Below, piece after piece: positions 19,901 through 28,304 of a DNA stretch of 63,209 bases. Source of the DNA: CAZYQW01 sp964649825 (GTDB taxonomy: Bacteria; Planctomycetota; B15-G4; JADJEK01); the NCBI GenBank assembly GCA_964649825.1, contig CAZYQW010000057.1:1-63209 (forward strand). Reading direction: 5' to 3'. Numbering within the stretch: position 1 is the first letter of the stretch; each line of letters starts with the position of its first letter. The notes under the pieces were generated by a model, which saw only the letters and a program-made list of their open reading frames with translations, was not told the DNA's origin and did not search any database. Made by a program: the position numbers and the translations under genes.

Positions 19901-20403
19901 TGGGACTCGGCACGTTGGCCGCGCCGGACGTGTTCGCGGCGGCGGAGTTCGAGCGCCGGGTCGCGGAGCTGCGGCGCGCGGTGAGCGCCGCGGTCGAGGT
20001 GGCGGGGGAGACCGACCGCCGACTGGCGCTCGTCCGCCAGGCGATCGTGAAGACGCCGAGCGCCGATCCCGCGATGCTCGTCGAGGCGCAGCGACTGCAG
20101 GCGACGCTGAACCGGCTTCGCACGTCGTTGTCCGGCGATCGAACGGTCAGCTCGCGCGAGGAGCCGACGTCGCCGTCGATCCGTTCCCGCGTCGAGGGCG
20201 TCGTCGCCAACCGGCGGAGCACGACGGCGGCGCCGACGGGGACGGAACAGGAGTCGTATCGGTTCGCCGGCGAGGAGTTCTCGACCGTGCTCGCCGAGCT
20301 TCGGCACCTGGTCGAGAAAGACCTGCGACTGCTGGAGGTCCGGCTCGAACAGGCAGGCGCGCCGTATACGCCGGGGCGGCTGCCGGACTGGCGAATGGAG
20401 TGA
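16996..20403 (+). CDS. Exported BNR/VPS10-like beta-propeller protein
   Basis: An 1135-residue secreted protein. A signal peptide (MIARALSFVVPFAFLVSTSAAQ) is followed by an acidic low-complexity linker (about 22-62, mostly Glu, Asp, Ala, Pro). Then come many BNR/Asp-box repeats, such as SGGVWRTENAGTTW, GVYKSVDGGKSWKNVG, GLYKTVDGGKSWRKV, AIWKSDDAGETWRKV, GFYRSTNRGESW and GLIQVTEDGGESWRRI, which form a sortilin/xyloglucanase-like propeller up to about residue 780. A C-terminal part follows with an Ig-like stretch (VFLTIRDERGAVVNRVEGS) and a helical end. Proteins of this type are often labelled glycosyl hydrolase, but I see no catalytic signature that proves it. The ATG at 16996 follows GGGAG. 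It is separated by 192 bases from the phosphatase gene. Confidence 0.9.
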   Translation: MIARALSFVVPFAFLVSTSAAQDEPPPSNPEAAAEDAESEPGAEDEAGANDAKEGDGEEEKSRMTAGTFAALRLRSIGPALGSGRIGDFAVDPRNRARYFAAVASGGVWRTENAGTTWTPVFDGEGSYSIGCITLDPSNPHVVWVGTGENNSQRSVSFGDGVYKSVDGGKSWKNVGLKASEHIGRIVVDPRDPDVVFVAAQGPLWNAGGDRGLYKTVDGGKSWRKVLEIDEHTGVNEVHIDPRDPDSLYASSYQRRRRVWTLIDGGPGSAIWKSDDAGETWRKVKRGLPDGDLGRIGMAVSPVDPDYVYAIVEAQGDKGGFYRSTNRGESWERRSSYMTSSPQYYNELVADPVLRDRVYALDTYLQVSDDGGRTFDRVPGRDRHVDDHALWIDPSDNDYLLAGCDGGVYESFDRGANWAYKANLPVSQFYRVSVDESRPFYYVYGGTQDNNSMGGPSRTLSRAGIANEDWFVTVGGDGYETVVDPTDPNLLYSLWQYGGLVRHDRRSGEILDIRPAEKPGEVPYRWNWDSPLMLSPHSHTRLYFAANRLFCSDDRGDNWRAISGDLSRGIDRNTLEVMGKVWPIDAVAKNRSTSFFGNCVSLTESPLVEGLIYVGTDDGLIQVTEDGGESWRRIETFPTVPDMTYVSRLEASLHHPDVVYAAFDAHKDGDFEPYVLRSDDRGATWRSITGDLPDRHVVYALEQDHVVPDLLFAGTEFGVFFTPDGGEHWIELTGGVPTIAVRDVAIQRREGDLVLGTFGRSFYVLDDYSPLRHVSEERFEQEDAILFPVKDALHYVENSRLGGRSGRGSQGAAFFTAENPEFGATFTYYLKEKILTRQEGRETREKDQAKAKQAVPYPTFDELRAEDEELPPQVFLTIRDERGAVVNRVEGSRGKGMHRVAWNLRYPETTPVRAGGGARGRGEEDEERGGGGDRGRLCLPGRYSVSLSKQVDGTFTELAGPVAFNVVPLGLGTLAAPDVFAAAEFERRVAELRRAVSAAVEVAGETDRRLALVRQAIVKTPSADPAMLVEAQRLQATLNRLRTSLSGDRTVSSREEPTSPSIRSRVEGVVANRRSTTAAPTGTEQESYRFAGEEFSTVLAELRHLVEKDLRLLEVRLEQAGAPYTPGRLPDWRME

Positions 20404-20595
20404 GAACGACGGGCTCCGCCGGCCGCGATCGGGGCGCGATTCTGGAACACTCCGCGATCCGGTCCGCCCGCGAGACGTCGAAACGGAGGACGATTCCGGC
20501 GCGGGTCACTAATATGGGTGGGGCGCGGCATTGACCCGTCAAGTCTCGAGCGTGCTCCGAACGAAGAGAGACGAGTCCAACGAGTGCGTGATTTC

Positions 20596-21561
20596 ATGGC
20601 GGTTCCCCGCGACAGAACCCGTGACGGCTGGCACGAGCAAGGCCTGCCGCGACCACCGACGGTGAGCGCACGAGAGAACGGCGCGCCGGCTCCTCGTCCG
20701 CGGTTCGCGGGAATGACCCACACCGGGCTCGAGCGCGAGATCAACGAGGACCACTTCCTCGTCGCCGACCTGACGAAAGTGATGCACGTCCACGAGACGA
20801 GCGTCGACGTCGACCCGAACGACCTCCTCTTTCGGGGAACGAAGGGTCAGCTCTTCATCGTCGCCGACGGCGTTGGGGGAAACGTAGCGGGCGAGCGGGC
20901 CAGCGAGCTGGCCGTTCAGACGATGTCGAACTGCGTGCTGAACTTCGTCCCGTGGTTCCTCCGTCTGGGTCGCGACGACGAGGAGGAGCTGACGGAGGAG
21001 CTGGAGCACGCGATCCGGAGGTGCGAGGCGGTCGTCGACGAGGAAGCGGCTTCGGTTCCGGGCCGCGCCGGAATGGGGACGACCCTGACCGTCGCGTACG
21101 TGTTCTGGCCGTATCTCTACGTCGTGCACGTCGGTGACAGCCGCTGCTACATCCTGCGCGGCTCGAGTCTCCATCAGGTGACCAAGGACCACACGGTCGC
21201 GCAGAGCCTCATCGACGAGGGAACGCTCGATGCCGACCAAGCCGCGAGGTCGCAGTGGATCCACGTCCTGTGGAACGCGATCGGTCGTGGGGAGGAGGAG
21301 CTGCGGCCCGAGGTGACGAAAGTCGAGCTCGAGCCGGGGGACGCTCTGCTCCTCTGCTCGGACGGGTTGACGAAGCACGTGTCCGACGGAGAGATCGTCT
21401 CGATCCTCTCGCGACAGGAGTCCGAGGGAGACACCTGCCGGCGGCTCATCGAACGGGCGAACGCGGCCGGTGGGACCGACAACACCACGGTGATCGTGGC
21501 GCGATTCCCGTCGCCTTCCTCGAGAGCGTCGTCCGCTACGGAACTTCCGCAAGCGCCGTGA
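20596..21561 (+). CDS. PP2C-family protein Ser/Thr phosphatase
   Basis: A 321-residue metal-dependent phosphatase that would reverse Hanks-type kinase action. Motifs: GMTHTGLEREINEDHF with the acidic metal ligand, FIVADGVGGNVAGERAS (the DGxGG motif), GMGTTLTVAYVF, VVHVGDSRCYILR, LLLCSDGLTKHVSDGE and GGTDNTTVIVARF. All metal-binding Asp positions are filled. The start is uncertain: ATG at 20596 is used, but an in-frame ATG at 20518 would add 26 residues. The 3' end overlaps by 26 bases, tail to tail, with a minus-strand kinase gene, which makes this kinase a likely but unproven partner. Confidence 0.93.
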   Translation: MAVPRDRTRDGWHEQGLPRPPTVSARENGAPAPRPRFAGMTHTGLEREINEDHFLVADLTKVMHVHETSVDVDPNDLLFRGTKGQLFIVADGVGGNVAGERASELAVQTMSNCVLNFVPWFLRLGRDDEEELTEELEHAIRRCEAVVDEEAASVPGRAGMGTTLTVAYVFWPYLYVVHVGDSRCYILRGSSLHQVTKDHTVAQSLIDEGTLDADQAARSQWIHVLWNAIGRGEEELRPEVTKVELEPGDALLLCSDGLTKHVSDGEIVSILSRQESEGDTCRRLIERANAAGGTDNTTVIVARFPSPSSRASSATELPQAP

Positions 21562-24436
21562 TCGGAGTGGTGATCTTCGCGCGGATCGCCGCGGCGTCCC
21601 CGAACCGTCCTTGATCGTCGTACAGGCGAGCGAGGTGCTCGTACGAACGCTGCGTCGGGAAGGAATCTTCCCCCGTCGCCCGCCGGAGCCCGTCGATCCC
21701 GGTCAGCAGCTCCTCCTCCGCCTCCTCGATCCGGCCCATGCCGTGGAGGCACCGGCCGCGGTAGACGCGGAAGAGGTACGTGTTCATGTGATCGGTGCCG
21801 AACGTTCGAACCGCGCGCGGCATGACGTCGTCCATGCACGAGAGCGCCTCCACGAAGCGCCCGAGCTTGTGGTAGGCGCACGCCAGGTTGACCTGCGTGA
21901 CGAGCGCGGCCGGGAGATCCGGTCCGAACAGCTTCCGCTGGGCGGTCAACGTCTCGTCGAGCTCACGGGCGGCTCCTTCGATGTCTCCCCTCGTCATGGC
22001 GACGATGGCCATGTTCCGTATCGTTTCGAGCGTCGAGGAATGCATCGGCCCGAGCACGCGGAGCTGCGAGTCGAGCACCATTCGGTAGTGCTCGCTCGAC
22101 GCGTCGAGGCGGCCGAGGTTCCGCTCCGCCATCGCGAGGCCGGCGAGCAGCGACCTCACGGCCGGCTCGTCGTCGTCGAGACGGCTGCGAGCGAGCGTGG
22201 CGCCGTGCTCGAACAGCTCGTACGCCTCTTCGAAGCGCCCGACCGAAGTCAGCAGGACCCCCAGGTTGGACATCGACGTGAGGGTCGACGGGTGATGCTC
22301 GCCGAGGACCGTCTTCCTTCGTTCGATGAGGTCCTCGAGCAACGCTTCGGCGTCACGGATCCTTCCGCACCGTTGCAGCAGCATCGCCAGGTTGTGCGCC
22401 GAGTCCAGGGTGTTCCGGTGGTTCTCGCCCAGGATTCGGCGGCGGGTCTCGAGGACTTCGTACTGGAGCTCCCGCGCCTCGTCGTAGCGAGCCTGTTCCT
22501 GCATGCAGAACGACAGGCGTTGAATGACGTTCTGCCGCATCGGATGATCGTCCGGAAAGAGCCGGTCGCAGGTCTTCATGCTCGCGCGGAGGATCTCCTC
22601 GGCCTCTGCGTGGCGGTCGAGCTCCATGAGAACGCTCGCGAGCATGTTCGACGCATCCACGAGGTCTTGCGTGTCCGAGTAGCCGGTTCGGCGGCGAAGG
22701 ACGGAGATGACGTCCTCGAGGAGCGCGCGCGCTTCGTGCGAAGCGCCTTGACGCCATCGGACGATGCCAAGGGTCTTGCGGCTCGTCAGGGTGACCGGGT
22801 CGTCGTCGTCCGAGGTTGGTCCACGCCGGTCGAGCGCGACCTCGACGTAGCGTTCCGCTTCGTCGAACTGGGCGTCGGCAACGCAGACGCGAGCCAGCGC
22901 GTTCAGCGTGTCCCTCGTGTCCACGTGGGCGTCCCCGAGCCGCGACCGGCGGATCTCGAGGGCGGAGACGAGGTGGAGCCGCGCCGCCGCGCGGTCGTCG
23001 AGGACGTCGAGGGTCTCACCGATGAGATGGTGGATCGTGGCGAGTGCATCGGGCCGGTCGTGGAGCTCTCGATCGAGGCGGACCCCGATGATGTCGATCC
23101 ACTCGCGGACGGTGATGTCACGGCCGCGGGCGAACTCGGGACGCGCGCCGAACATGATCTCCTGGAACAGCTCGGTCATGCTCTCGGCCTTCGCGCGTTC
23201 GGCCGCCTCGGCCCGGGCGGCCCGCGTCGAGCGCACGGCGAACGTCGTGCTGACCACGACGGCCCCGATGAGGACGAGCAGCAGCAGCGACGCCCCGCCG
23301 ACGAGCGTCTTATTGCGTCGAGCGAACAACCGAACGTGATACGCGAGGCTCGGCGGGCGCGCCTCGATCGGCTGTTGCTGGAGAAGGCGCCGGAGGTCCG
23401 CGGCGAACGCGGCGGCCGACGGATAGCGCCGGTCGCGGTCCTTCTCGAGGGCCTTGTGCACGATCGTCTCAAGGTCGCCGGCGAGCGCCGGGTCGTGAGA
23501 CGAGAGGCGCCGCGGCGCTTCCTCGCGGACGATCCGGATCGACTCCGGAATCGTCTTCCTTCGGAGGTCGTAGGGAGTGGCGCCGCTGAGGAGCTCGTAG
23601 AGCACGATCCCGAGCGAGTACACGTCCGAACGAGTGTCCACGTCGTCGGGGTCGGCGGCTCCCTGTTCCGGACTCATGTACGAGAGCGTGCCCACGAGCT
23701 GGCCGACCGCCGTCCGCAACGTCGTCAGCTCGGGATCGAGTTCGGCCGCCCGCGCGACGCCGAAGTCGATGATCTTCGGTTGACCTGATGCATCGACGAG
23801 GATGTTCGCCGGCTTGAGGTCGCGGTGGATCACTCCCTTCTGATGTCCGTGATGGACGGCGTCGCAGATGTGCGCGAAGAGCTGGATCCGACTGCGAACG
23901 TCGAGCGAGCCCGTCCTCGCGTACTCGGTCACCGACACGGCGCCGGGGATGTACTCCATCGCGAAGTACGGACGCTCGACGACGCCGTCGTGGAAGGTCC
24001 CGTTCTCGTACACGTGCGCGATGCCGGGATGACGAAGGCGACCGAGGATCTGCGACTCGTACTCGAAGCGACGCACTTCGTCCGAGGAGTCGAGGCCGAA
24101 TCGCAGGACCTTGACCGCGACGGAACGACGCGGATGATCCTGCACCGCTTCGTAGACGGTGCCCATCCCTCCCGCCGCCAGCACGCGAACCAGCCGATAC
24201 GGCCCGACTCTGGTGCCCGCCGTCGGGCCCGGCCCCGGTTCGTGCGGCATCGCGTTCGTGAGCGGATCCTCGAGGAAGCCCTCGGCTTCGGCGTGGCACT
24301 CGAGCAGAGAGTGAACCTCGGCGATCAGCGACGCGTCGCCTTCACAACGTTCTGCAAGAAACGACTCTTGCTCCGAAGGCGGGAGTCGGCGCGCCGCGTG
24401 GAACAGCTCCTCGATCCGCCGGATCGACTCACTCAT
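21536..24436 (-). CDS. Membrane Ser/Thr protein kinase with long TPR region
   Basis: A 966-residue Hanks-type kinase. The N-terminal 70 residues are helical (RRIEELFHAARRLPPSEQ, a typical leader of Planctomycetes kinases). The kinase domain has glycine loop AAGGMGTVYEA (about 87-97), lysine in VAVKVLRFG, HRDLKPANIL (about 204), DFGVARA (about 224) and YMSPEQGAAD. A transmembrane helix lies near 380-400. From about residue 470 to the end are tetratricopeptide repeats of the kinesin-light-chain type, with words such as LGDAHVDTRDTLNALARV, LGENHRNTLDSAHNLAMLL and LGEHHPSTLTSMSNLGVLL. The start codon overlaps the upstream sigma factor gene by 8 bases, indicating translational coupling. Confidence 0.95.
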   Translation of the reverse strand: MSESIRRIEELFHAARRLPPSEQESFLAERCEGDASLIAEVHSLLECHAEAEGFLEDPLTNAMPHEPGPGPTAGTRVGPYRLVRVLAAGGMGTVYEAVQDHPRRSVAVKVLRFGLDSSDEVRRFEYESQILGRLRHPGIAHVYENGTFHDGVVERPYFAMEYIPGAVSVTEYARTGSLDVRSRIQLFAHICDAVHHGHQKGVIHRDLKPANILVDASGQPKIIDFGVARAAELDPELTTLRTAVGQLVGTLSYMSPEQGAADPDDVDTRSDVYSLGIVLYELLSGATPYDLRRKTIPESIRIVREEAPRRLSSHDPALAGDLETIVHKALEKDRDRRYPSAAAFAADLRRLLQQQPIEARPPSLAYHVRLFARRNKTLVGGASLLLLVLIGAVVVSTTFAVRSTRAARAEAAERAKAESMTELFQEIMFGARPEFARGRDITVREWIDIIGVRLDRELHDRPDALATIHHLIGETLDVLDDRAAARLHLVSALEIRRSRLGDAHVDTRDTLNALARVCVADAQFDEAERYVEVALDRRGPTSDDDDPVTLTSRKTLGIVRWRQGASHEARALLEDVISVLRRRTGYSDTQDLVDASNMLASVLMELDRHAEAEEILRASMKTCDRLFPDDHPMRQNVIQRLSFCMQEQARYDEARELQYEVLETRRRILGENHRNTLDSAHNLAMLLQRCGRIRDAEALLEDLIERRKTVLGEHHPSTLTSMSNLGVLLTSVGRFEEAYELFEHGATLARSRLDDDEPAVRSLLAGLAMAERNLGRLDASSEHYRMVLDSQLRVLGPMHSSTLETIRNMAIVAMTRGDIEGAARELDETLTAQRKLFGPDLPAALVTQVNLACAYHKLGRFVEALSCMDDVMPRAVRTFGTDHMNTYLFRVYRGRCLHGMGRIEEAEEELLTGIDGLRRATGEDSFPTQRSYEHLARLYDDQGRFGDAAAIRAKITTPITALAEVP

Positions 24437-24971
24437 GGGAACTGCCCTTGAACAGCTCCCGCCGGAGCCAGGCCTGCGCGAACACCCAGTGGTCCTTCAC
24501 GGTGTGGATCGAGATGCCGAGCGACCGTGCCGTCTCCTCCAGGGTGCAGCCGAAGAGGTAGCGTAGAGTGACCACCGCGCACTTGGCGGAGTCGATCAGG
24601 TCGAGTCGGTTGAGCGCCTCTTCCAGGTCGAGCAGGTCGACCTCGTCGGAGTCGTGAGCGAGCTTGACGCGGGTCAGGGTGACCCGCGCGCGCCCCGCGC
24701 CGTGCTTGAGGCGCCGGTACTTTCGCGCCCGCTCGATCAGGATACGTCGCATCGCGATGGAGGCGGCGCCGAAGAAGTGCGCTTGTCCTTCCCAGCCGGT
24801 CTCTGCTTCCTTGGTGAGGCGCAGGTACGCCTCGTGGACCAGCGCCGTCGGCTGCAGCGTCTGGCCGGACGGGTCGGTCGCCATGCGCTGGCGAGCGAGG
24901 ACGCGGAGTTCCTCGTAGACGAGGGGAAGGAGCTCCTCGGCCGAGGCGGTGCGTTTCTGGGGATCGAGCAT
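24429..24971 (-). CDS. ECF sigma factor (TIGR02999-like)
   Basis: A 180-residue sigma factor of the group often annotated as ECF sub-family TIGR02999. Region 2 contains LQPTALVHEAYLRLTKE and FFGAASIAMRRILIERARK; region 4 contains LRYLFGCTLEETARSLGISIHTVKDHW as the DNA-binding helix-turn-helix. The start at 24971 (MLDPQKRT) gives the usual family length. It is the first gene of a two-gene unit with the downstream kinase, whose ATG overlaps its last codons. No anti-sigma gene is seen, so control by the kinase is plausible. The 39.3-40.7 kb sigma genes are relatives. Confidence 0.93.
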   Translation of the reverse strand: MLDPQKRTASAEELLPLVYEELRVLARQRMATDPSGQTLQPTALVHEAYLRLTKEAETGWEGQAHFFGAASIAMRRILIERARKYRRLKHGAGRARVTLTRVKLAHDSDEVDLLDLEEALNRLDLIDSAKCAVVTLRYLFGCTLEETARSLGISIHTVKDHWVFAQAWLRRELFKGSSHE

Positions 24972-25466
24972 CGAGGCTTCCGACCGATCCCATGCAATGC
25001 GACGGACACGAGATTGGCGGGGGTGATTTCGCAAAATCCTTCCGTCCCCTCCCCCGTTACCTCCGGGTACCCGACACCGGATGGAACATCGACGAGGCGA
25101 TGAATCGTCCAACCCCACGAGCGATCCCGGCGGCTCCCCGTGCGTCCTTCGAGCCCCAGCTCGGCGCGCAGGAGCGCAGGGCGAGAGCGGCGCGGTGGTT
25201 ACGAACGACGGCTTGAAATGGGCCCGGCTTTTTTCTGGATTGACGCACGGGCTTTGAGTCTCGTGACGTGACTCATGGAAATCGAACCTGCCCGACACCG
25301 AACTCGACCGACTTGACCAAACTTGAGTGGAAGAACGGCCTCTGTGAAACCCTCGTCGTCGATCGCTATCCCGTTGAGCATCAAGTAGAAGGAGCCGTTT
25401 GCACTGTGGCAGCGAACGGCGTCCCGTATCTAAAGAGGTCGGAAACAGGGGCGTGAAGGAGCCATC
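24972..25466. other. 495-base gene-free divergent promoter region
   Basis: No convincing gene lies here. It separates the minus-strand sigma factor gene from the plus-strand beta-helix gene and should hold both promoters. I see no clear -35/-10 pair. A GAGTC/GACTC inverted pair with a near-palindromic centre lies at about 25256-25274. A T-run (near 25229-25234) following GGGCCCGGC is the only terminator-like sequence. The ribosome binding site of the beta-helix gene, AAGGAG at 25454-25459, is clear. Confidence 0.5.
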
Positions 25467-26672
25467 ATGACAGCCTCAATTCGTCTTGCAGCCGTTTCGA
25501 TTTCGTCGCTCGCCGTGCTTGCTGGGTCAGGGTTCGCCGAAAAGATCACGGTTGGAACCGGGGGGATCGACACGGTGCAACAGGCGGTGGACGTTGCCAC
25601 CGGCAATGCCGATCCCATCGACACGATCCTGATCCCGAAGGGCACGTACGTCGAATCCGTCGTGGTGAACCTCCAGGGCGTCGTCCAGGACAAGCTCATC
25701 ATGCGGAAGACCGGGAAGGGAAAGGTGACGATTCGCAGCGCGAACACGAACCAGGCCGCGCTGCGCCTCCAGAACGCGAAGCACGTCGAGATCTCGAATC
25801 TCACGCTCGACAGCGGCAACGCGGCGGACAGCGTGAGCGCACTCTTCATCGATGGGCAGTCGGAGGACATCCAGGTCGACCACGTGAACGGCGTCGCCGG
25901 CGACGACATCGGAGTGCTCGTGTTCGGCGGGCTGATCCTCGGCGTCCGCTTCAACGCCTGCGACTTCTCGGACATGGTCGGCGTCGGGTTCATCCTCGAC
26001 GGGCTCGGCCACGAGCTGAACGACTGCCGTGCCAACGCTTGTGGGTTCAACGCGGTCTTGCTGACCGACGACGCTCTCAACTGTCGGATCATCGACGGAA
26101 GCTTCGTTGCGGCAGGGGGCTCCGCGGCGGGGAACCCGGGCGTGGTCACTGTCCGCGGCAATGGTCACGTCATCGAGAAGGCGGAGATCGGCGGGGGTGG
26201 CATCAACGGCCTGTTCGTCGACGGCGGCGGGCACGTCGTCAAGAACTGCGTGTCGTCCGGCAACGTCGGCGCGGGGTTCAGCATGGAAGGCGCTCAGGTC
26301 TTCGCCCAGGGCTGCACGGCGACGGGCAACGCCATCGGGCTCGCCGGGGGTGGACTCGGCGCCACGATCGAGGGCGGCAAGTACAACGGCAACCTGACGC
26401 ACGGGATCGAGATCACGCAGGGTGGCACGAACGTCGTCGGCATCACGGCGAGCAACAACGGAATGCACGGGATCCTCATCAATTCCGGCGTGCTCGGCAC
26501 CCACGTCCGCTCCTCGACGTTCAAGAAGAACAGTGGCGAGGCGATCATGGTCGAGGGCCAGCTCACCTGGCTCGAGTTGAACTCCGCCATGAACGGCAAC
26601 GGCTTCGTCAACTTGGGCGTCAACAACAGCGGTCGCGACAACAAGGTCGACACCGGCACGAACGACTTCTGA
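25467..26672 (+). CDS. Exported right-handed parallel beta-helix protein
   Basis: A 401-residue secreted protein with a signal peptide (residues 1-24, ending SGFAE). It resembles NosD/pectate-lyase-like beta-helix proteins: the opening TVGTGGIDTVQQAVDVA and ILIPKGTYVESVVV is the typical first coil, then come repeated coils with Asn and Gly turns, such as HVEISNLTLDSGNAAD, GGGGINGLFVDGGGHVVKNC, SSGNVGAGFSMEGAQVFAQGC and ITASNNGMHGILINSG. No catalytic residues of a lyase can be assigned. It probably binds or cleaves polysaccharide at the cell surface, but this is inference. Start codon support is strong, with AAGGAG 7 bases upstream. Confidence 0.9.
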   Translation: MTASIRLAAVSISSLAVLAGSGFAEKITVGTGGIDTVQQAVDVATGNADPIDTILIPKGTYVESVVVNLQGVVQDKLIMRKTGKGKVTIRSANTNQAALRLQNAKHVEISNLTLDSGNAADSVSALFIDGQSEDIQVDHVNGVAGDDIGVLVFGGLILGVRFNACDFSDMVGVGFILDGLGHELNDCRANACGFNAVLLTDDALNCRIIDGSFVAAGGSAAGNPGVVTVRGNGHVIEKAEIGGGGINGLFVDGGGHVVKNCVSSGNVGAGFSMEGAQVFAQGCTATGNAIGLAGGGLGATIEGGKYNGNLTHGIEITQGGTNVVGITASNNGMHGILINSGVLGTHVRSSTFKKNSGEAIMVEGQLTWLELNSAMNGNGFVNLGVNNSGRDNKVDTGTNDF

Positions 26673-26760
26673 CCCCGCTCCGGACGACCGCGGCAATCCG
26701 GGCAGGAGGACAGCCGCGCGCCGTCCTCGTCCGCGGTGGGCTTCGACCCGGGACGATCCT

Positions 26761-27702
26761 ATGATGGCTGCGATGCGGTTCTCGACGTATCGAAGCCTGG
26801 GATTGATCGCGTTGACGGCGGGGGCAGGGTGCGCGAAGCCGGCGTTCTCGATCGAGGACGAGACCGCGTTCTTCCAGGTCGTTCCTCCCGAGGCCCGGCT
26901 CGAGCGCGTTGCGACCGGCTTCGCGTTCACCGAGGGGCCGGCCTGGTTCGACCGCGACGGCGGCTACCTCGTCTTCAGCGACATGACGGCCAACCGCTTG
27001 ATGCGCTGGTCCGAGCGGGACGGGGTCACCGTCTTCCGCGATCGGAGTCCGGAACCGAACGGCAACGCGAGCGACGCGAACGGCCGCCTGATCACGTGCG
27101 AACACGAATCGCGGAGAGTGTCGCGCACCGAGATCGACGGTCGCGTCACGCCGCTGGTCGAGCGGTTCGAGGGGAAGCGCTTGAACTCGCCGAACGACGT
27201 CGTCGTCAAGTCCGATGGGTCGATCTGGTTCACGGATCCGATCTTCGGTCTGCGCGGGCGTGCGCCGGAGCTCGAGGGGAACAACGTGTTCCGCTTCGAC
27301 CCCGAGACTCGCGAACTGCGGGTCGTGGTCGGGGACGGCCGGCGCCCCAACGGTCTCTGTTTCTCGCCCGATGAGCGCCGGCTGTACGTCACGGAGTGCA
27401 TCCGTCCGAGCTCGGTGCGGGTGTTCGACGTGGGGGAGGAGGGTGAAGTGCGCGATGGGCGAACCTTCTACGAGGTCGATGCCGGCTTCGCGGATGGGAT
27501 CCGCACCGACGCGGACGGCCGCGTCTTCGTCGCGGCCGGCGACGGCGTGCACGTCGCCGACGCGACGGGGCGTCTGCTCGGGCGGATCCTCGTGCCCGAG
27601 AGCGTCAGCAACGTCGAGTTCGGCGGCGCGGATCAGAGCGTCCTGTTCATTACGGCCGGCCGATCGCTTTACCGGATCGGTCTGTGCGCGAAAGGCGGAT
27701 GA
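26761..27702 (+). CDS. SMP-30/gluconolactonase family protein, exported
   Basis: A 313-residue six-bladed propeller lactonase. Family landmarks are FTEGPAWFDRDG with the metal-binding Glu, the substrate-loop segment PNGNASDANGRL, RLNSPNDVVVKSDGSIWFTDP with metal-binding Asn, GDGRRPNGLCFSPDERRLYVTE, and GFADGIRTDADGRVFVAAG with the catalytic Asp. It would hydrolyse sugar lactones such as gluconolactone. The N-terminus has a hydrophobic segment ending in GAGC, an imperfect lipobox, so it is either secreted or a lipoprotein. The first of two ATGs (26761, 26764) is used. A strong inverted repeat begins 17 bases after the stop codon and may serve as terminator. Confidence 0.9.
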   Translation: MMAAMRFSTYRSLGLIALTAGAGCAKPAFSIEDETAFFQVVPPEARLERVATGFAFTEGPAWFDRDGGYLVFSDMTANRLMRWSERDGVTVFRDRSPEPNGNASDANGRLITCEHESRRVSRTEIDGRVTPLVERFEGKRLNSPNDVVVKSDGSIWFTDPIFGLRGRAPELEGNNVFRFDPETRELRVVVGDGRRPNGLCFSPDERRLYVTECIRPSSVRVFDVGEEGEVRDGRTFYEVDAGFADGIRTDADGRVFVAAGDGVHVADATGRLLGRILVPESVSNVEFGGADQSVLFITAGRSLYRIGLCAKGG

Positions 27703-27703
27703 C

Positions 27704-28001
27704 GTTGGGTTCCAGGCCTCGAGTTCTTCGCGTGCCGCGAAGAACTCGAAGCATGTCCACCCGACACGTGACCGTGCCCTCAGGCGCACACGTGCCGTGT
27801 GCTTCTTCGGTTGCGGTCATACTGCGTTGGGTTCCAGGCCTCGAGTTCTTCGCGTGCCGCGAGGAACTCGAAAGCATGTCCACCCGACACGTGACCGTGC
27901 CCTCAGGCGCACACGTGCCGTGTGCTTCTTCGGTTGCGGTCATACTGCGTTGGGTTCCAGGCCTCGAGTTCTTCGCGTGCCGCGAGGAACTCGAAAGCAT
28001 G
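27704..28001 (+). repeat. Tandem 122/123-base repeat, 2.4 copies, each with nested palindromes
   Basis: Units start at 27704, 27826 and 27949 (the third is cut after 53 bases), each opening GTTGGGTTCCAGGCCTCGAG. Unit 1 lacks one A that units 2 and 3 have near position 47. Each unit begins with a hairpin of CGAGTTCTTCGCG, loop TGC, and its complement (27720-27748 in unit 1, perfect; units 2 and 3 have one changed base in the 3' arm). Each full unit has a second hairpin GCACACG-TGC-CGTGTGC (27786-27802 in unit 1). The array starts right after the lactonase stop codon and ends at the leader of the next gene. It is not CRISPR, because spacers are absent. Confidence 0.92.
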
Positions 28002-28022
28002 GGGCGTGACCCGGAGCGTGCA

Positions 28023-28304
28023 ATGCGGATGACGGTCTCGGAGTTCCTGGTTCTCCTGGTGGTCGCGGCGATCTGCGGCGGCATCGCGCAGAGGATCGTC
28101 GGGCGCTCCAAAGGAGGCTGTCTCGCGTCGATCGCGCTCGGGTTCATCGGCGCGCTGTTCGGTCCGAGGCTCGCCGAGTGGGCCGATCTGCCGGACATGT
28201 GGGTGGTGCAGATCGGTGTGCACGACTTCCCGATCCTCTGGTCGATCATCGGCGCGTCGCTCTTCGTCGCTGCTCTGGGCCTCCTGTCCGGTCGGAAGAG
28301 TTGA
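28023..28304 (+). CDS. GlsB/YeaQ/YmgE-family small membrane protein
   Basis: A 93-residue protein with three hydrophobic segments and the transglycosylase-associated/GlsB pattern AICGGIAQRIVGRSKGGCLASIALGFIGALFGPRLA. The family is linked to envelope stress in other bacteria; its molecular role is unknown. ATG 28023 is preferred because GGAG lies 6 bases before it; an upstream ATG at 27999 falls in the end of the tandem repeat. Its stop codon overlaps the TTG start of the Nramp gene, so the two are probably coupled. Confidence 0.85.
   Translation: MRMTVSEFLVLLVVAAICGGIAQRIVGRSKGGCLASIALGFIGALFGPRLAEWADLPDMWVVQIGVHDFPILWSIIGASLFVAALGLLSGRKS

Noticed and set aside
27704..28001. CRISPR array
   Set aside because: The repeats are directly adjacent, about 123 bases long and without variable spacers; no cas genes are present.
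27684..28304. A 206-residue protein running through the tandem repeats
   Set aside because: The frame across the repeats depends on unit length being close to a multiple of three; only the last 93 residues show family similarity and a ribosome binding site.
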